Assembly (NCBI GenBank): GCA_017538635.1
Contig: JAFYIM010000327.1
Span: forward strand, 1-15,002
Source of the DNA: a bacterium
GTDB lineage: Bacteria; UBA3054
Direction: 5' to 3'
Length of the DNA: 15,002 nucleotides
Of the stretch, positions 14,869 to 15,002 are shown piece by piece; position 1 is the stretch's first letter; every line of letters starts with the position of its first letter. The translations under genes and the position numbers were made by a program. A model generated the notes under the pieces. It was given only the letters and a program-made list of their open reading frames with translations. It was not told the origin of the DNA and made no database searches.

Positions 14869-15002
14869 ATGATTATTTTAGCTGGTAAAATTATTTCCGA
14901 CGACCTGCTCCGCCACCTCGAGGAGACGAAGCAGCCCGTTCTCGACAATGATTACGCAAGGGAGCGCGGAGCAGGTTTTGACCTAAATCTTGTACCCTCG
15001 GA
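14869..15002 (+). CDS. Unrecognised protein, 5' end only
   Basis: An open frame begins at ATG 14869 and runs off the window with 44 complete codons visible. The start is convincing: TAGGAGGT at 14856-14863 lies five bases upstream, just beyond the terminator. The visible N-terminus (MIILAGKIISDDLLRHLEE) has a short beta-strand followed by a charged helix, as in many cytoplasmic alpha/beta proteins, and no signal peptide. I cannot assign a family from this length. Being behind a strong terminator, it should be transcribed separately or by read-through from the GH127 unit; no clear promoter fits between the T run and the ribosome binding site. Confidence 0.7.
   Translation, partial: MIILAGKIISDDLLRHLEETKQPVLDNDYARERGAGFDLNLVPS

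Overview
The window comes from a diderm bacterium of intermediate GC content. It carries a LolC/LolE-type lipoprotein-releasing permease, several Sec-exported proteins and a family-127 glycosidase. Families of secreted Sel1-repeat proteins next to AAA_14/DUF4143 ATPases and arabinose-releasing enzymes would fit a gut or sediment member of the PVC group such as Lentisphaerota, but nothing here (no rRNA or clean marker) proves the lineage. All supported genes lie on the + strand. No tRNA, rRNA, CRISPR array, transposase or integrase was seen.

Layout. (1) 3-2459: the 3' part of a large, unrecognised, beta-rich hydrophilic protein, cut by the window start. (2) 2505-7525: three paralogous secreted Sel1-repeat proteins (A, B, C) closely spaced with a small nitroreductase between A and B. 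They share a signal peptide, N-terminal repeats, a central non-repeat module containing LYEDGxT, and further repeats. (3) 7526-9886: a lower-GC, accessory-looking stretch. It has a 145-bp intergenic region with an imperfect 33-bp tandem repeat, a 63-codon remnant of a secreted-protein gene, an AAA_14/DUF4143 ATPase, and a 240-residue secreted protein. That protein's N-terminus matches the remnant and its C-terminus matches the end of Sel1 protein B. (4) 9911-11542: a LolC/LolE-type permease followed after one base by acpS; the permease start looks leaderless. (5) 11564-14854: a KBL-type alpha-oxoamine synthase, then a cytoplasmic GH127 beta-L-arabinofuranosidase, both with strongly C-ending codon use, closed by a textbook intrinsic terminator. 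(6) 14869-15002: the 5' end of an unrecognised gene with a strong ribosome binding site.

How the genes work together. The Sel1 block looks like a locally expanded family of envelope or extracellular scaffold proteins of unknown partner. LolC/E (outer-membrane lipoprotein sorting) and AcpS (activation of acyl carrier protein) are both envelope or lipid housekeeping functions. The KBL-like enzyme follows acpS but has its own promoter-like sequence, so a joint pathway is only a possibility. The best candidates for something undescribed are the conserved central module of the Sel1 family and the ATPase gene sandwiched between a broken and an intact copy of the same secreted-protein gene.
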